From assembly GCF_003952505.1 (NCBI RefSeq), contig NZ_CP034450.1:2046001-2110000 (forward strand): 64,000 nt of DNA, read 5' to 3'. The notes beneath the pieces were generated by a model. That model did no database searches. It saw only the letters and a program-made list of their open reading frames with translations, and was not told the origin of the DNA. Origin of the DNA: Mesorhizobium sp. M4B.F.Ca.ET.058.02.1.1. GTDB taxonomy: Bacteria; Pseudomonadota; Alphaproteobacteria; Rhizobiales; Rhizobiaceae. Of the stretch, positions 62,417-64,000 are shown piece after piece (the stretch's first letter is position 1; each line of letters opens with the position of its first letter). A program made the position numbers and the translations under genes.

Positions 62417-64000
62417 CCATTCACGCGCCTTGCATCGCTGACGCTCGAATTGTCCTTGAGCTGCGAGAGCAGCCGGTTCAGGTGCTTGAGATCCCAGACC
62501 TCAAGATCGATCAGCATTTCGGTGAAGTCGGGCGCGGTGCGCACCATCGACAGTGTATGGATGTTGGCATCGTTCGAGGCAACGACCTGGGCGATGTCGG
62601 CAAGCGAGCCCGGCGCATTGATGGCCGTGACCGAAATGCGCGCCGGGAAACGCTCCTTGGTGCGCTCGTCAATATCCCAGCGCACATCGATCCAGCGCTC
62701 GGGCTGGTCGTCAAAGGCCTGCAGCGCCGGCGACTGGATCGGGTAAATGGTGATGCCGGTGCCGGGCTGGATGATGCCGACGATGCGGTCGCCAGGCACG
62801 GCACCCTCCGGCGCGAAGCGAACCGGCAAATCGCCGCGCACGCCGCGGATCGGAACCGCGCCATCGCGCGGCTGGTCCTTGTCCTTGCGCGCGGCGCGGC
62901 CGGGCATCTGGAACAGCATTCCGGCGGCGTTGCGGATCTTCGACCAGCCCTCCTCCCTCTGCTTGGGGGCGCCGACCGTGACGCGCTCGTCCTTATAGTC
63001 GGGGAACACCGCCTTCATGACGTCGGTCGAGGCCAGTTCGCCGCGGCCGACGGAGGCGAGCACGTCGTCAATGTCCTTGCGCGCCAGCCGGTGCAGCACC
63101 GGCTTCAGGCTCTCCTTGGTGAAATTCTTGCCGGCGCGCTCAAAGGCGCGCTCCAAAATGCGGGCGCCGAGGCCGGAATATTGCTTGCGGATGGCATTCT
63201 TGGTGGCGCGGCGGATGGCGGCGCGCGCCTTGCCGGTGACGACCACCGATTCCCAGGCCGCCGGCGGCACCTGCGCCTTGGAGCGGATGATCTCGACCTC
63301 GTCGCCATTCTTCAACTCCGTCATCAGCGGCATGATGCGGCCATTGACCTTGGCGCCAACGCACGTGTCGCCGACATCGGTGTGGACGGCATAGGCGAAG
63401 TCGATGGGGGTCGCGCCACGCGGCAGCGCGATCAGCATGCCCTTTGGCGTGAAGCAGAACACCTGGTCCTGGAAGAGCTCCAGCTTGGTGTTCTCGAGGA
63501 AGTCCTCCGGGTTGTCGCCTTCCGCCAGTTGCTCGATGGTGCGCCGCAGCCAGGCATAGGCGTTGGTCTCCTTCGAGATGGCATGGCCGGCGCCATTCGT
63601 CTTGCCGCCAGTATCCTTGTAGATCGAATGCGCGGCGACGCCGTATTCGGCGATCTTGTTCATCTCGCGGGTGCGGATCTGCAATTCGACGCGCTGGCGC
63701 GACGGGCCGACGATGGTGGTGTGGATCGAGCGGTAGTCGTTCTGCTTGGGAGTCGAGATGTAGTCCTTAAAGCGGCCGGGCACCATCGACCATGTCGTGT
63801 GGATGGCGCCGAGCGCCCGGTAGCAATCCTCGACGGTGTCGACGACGACGCGGAAGCCGAAGATGTCGGAAAGCTGCTCGAAGGAGAGCGCCTTGGCCTC
63901 CATCTTGCGGAACACCGACCACGGCTTCTTCTGACGGCTTTTGACGCTGGCCCTGATCGCATGCTTTTCGAACAGACCGGACAGCGCCTTTTCGATCTCG
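62413..64000 (-). CDS. rsh: RelA/SpoT-type (p)ppGpp synthetase/hydrolase, C-terminal part
   Basis: 528 codons visible; the gene runs off the window's right edge, so the HD hydrolase domain and start are not seen. Visible: end of the synthetase domain (FGFRVVVDTVEDCYRALGAI, RFKDYISTPKQNDYRSIHT, RVELQIRT), the TGS domain (VFCFTPKGMLIALPRGATPI), the helical region and the C-terminal ACT domain (RTAPDFTEMLIDLEVWDLKH). In alphaproteobacteria a single bifunctional Rsh controls the stringent response. It stands upstream of pyrE. Confidence 0.93.
   Translation of the reverse strand, partial: EIEKALSGLFEKHAIRASVKSRQKKPWSVFRKMEAKALSFEQLSDIFGFRVVVDTVEDCYRALGAIHTTWSMVPGRFKDYISTPKQNDYRSIHTTIVGPSRQRVELQIRTREMNKIAEYGVAAHSIYKDTGGKTNGAGHAISKETNAYAWLRRTIEQLAEGDNPEDFLENTKLELFQDQVFCFTPKGMLIALPRGATPIDFAYAVHTDVGDTCVGAKVNGRIMPLMTELKNGDEVEIIRSKAQVPPAAWESVVVTGKARAAIRRATKNAIRKQYSGLGARILERAFERAGKNFTKESLKPVLHRLARKDIDDVLASVGRGELASTDVMKAVFPDYKDERVTVGAPKQREEGWSKIRNAAGMLFQMPGRAARKDKDQPRDGAVPIRGVRGDLPVRFAPEGAVPGDRIVGIIQPGTGITIYPIQSPALQAFDDQPERWIDVRWDIDERTKERFPARISVTAINAPGSLADIAQVVASNDANIHTLSMVRTAPDFTEMLIDLEVWDLKHLNRLLSQLKDNSSVSDARRVNG

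Overview
The window is chromosomal DNA from a high-GC alphaproteobacterium, most probably Mesorhizobium or a close relative in the Hyphomicrobiales. This is inferred from gene order: radA-cvpA-purF-SDR at the left end, psd-pssA, and rsh-pyrE-(DUF2062)-acpS-lepB-rnc-era-recO at the right end are arrangements typical of rhizobia. Almost all genes fit the GC-rich background. The only clearly AT-richer gene is the orphan at 36.7-37.3 kb. I see no tRNA, rRNA, CRISPR array, transposase, integrase or phage gene.

Layout. 0-3.7 kb: radA (3' end), cvpA, purF and an SDR, all on +. 3.8-10.6 kb: mixed accessory genes (a frameshifted lectin-like secreted protein, OsmC, an S10 carboxypeptidase, a SnoaL-like protein, a DMT-transporter remnant beside an intact DMT transporter, and a LysR/tautomerase divergent pair). 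10.9-14.7 kb: envelope lipids (Aas-like acyltransferase/acyl-AMP ligase; psd and pssA). 14.9-20.3 kb: SMP-30 and ABM proteins, an ArsR-Atm1-type exporter operon, and a LysM/Ig-like envelope protein. 20.4-28.2 kb: LOG protein, small membrane proteins, CorA/ZntB, CatB-like acetyltransferase, GST, RarD and citramalate synthase. 28.4-32.8 kb: a tightly overlapped DUF559-VOC-GFA-GFA-Pip operon, then cysS. 33.2-43 kb: SRAP protein, Nudix, several secreted or unknown proteins, dihydroorotase, YgfZ, HD hydrolase, SDR-AraC and a PmtA-like methyltransferase. 43.2-48.3 kb: PAS-PAS-GGDEF-EAL protein, fatty-acid desaturase with a divergent LysR, and a DUF3303 protein. 48.4-55.4 kb: a RimK-like ATP-grasp plus GNAT/C39-peptidase pair, an ECF sigma/anti-sigma pair and a DUF2339 membrane protein. 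55.6-64 kb: Nudix, recO, CPBP protease and the conserved housekeeping block ending in the 3' part of rsh.

Functional links. psd and pssA make phosphatidylethanolamine from CDP-diacylglycerol and serine; the PmtA-like methyltransferase, the Aas-like protein and the desaturase could all act on the same membrane lipids. purF, pyrC-type dihydroorotase and pyrE are nucleotide synthesis genes. rsh makes and degrades (p)ppGpp. rnc-era-lepB-acpS is the usual RNA processing/ribosome assembly/secretion/lipid cluster. The intergenic DNA carries at least two families of long GC-rich inverted repeats (near 10.7 and 16.2 kb; near 18.7, 28.3 and 31.2 kb) plus one-off hairpins and a heptanucleotide tandem repeat.

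Best candidates for unusual biology: (1) the two-gene RimK-like ligase plus GNAT-C39 peptidase module at 48.4-51.0 kb, whose substrate is not evident; (2) an SRAP/YedK-type protein whose catalytic Cys2 is read as Ser; (3) an Aas-like fusion whose acyltransferase motifs are altered; (4) near-perfect operator-like palindromes next to both LysR genes; and (5) two single-base frameshifts (radA tail, lectin-like protein) that may be real or sequence errors. No wholly new multi-gene system is demonstrated by sequence alone.
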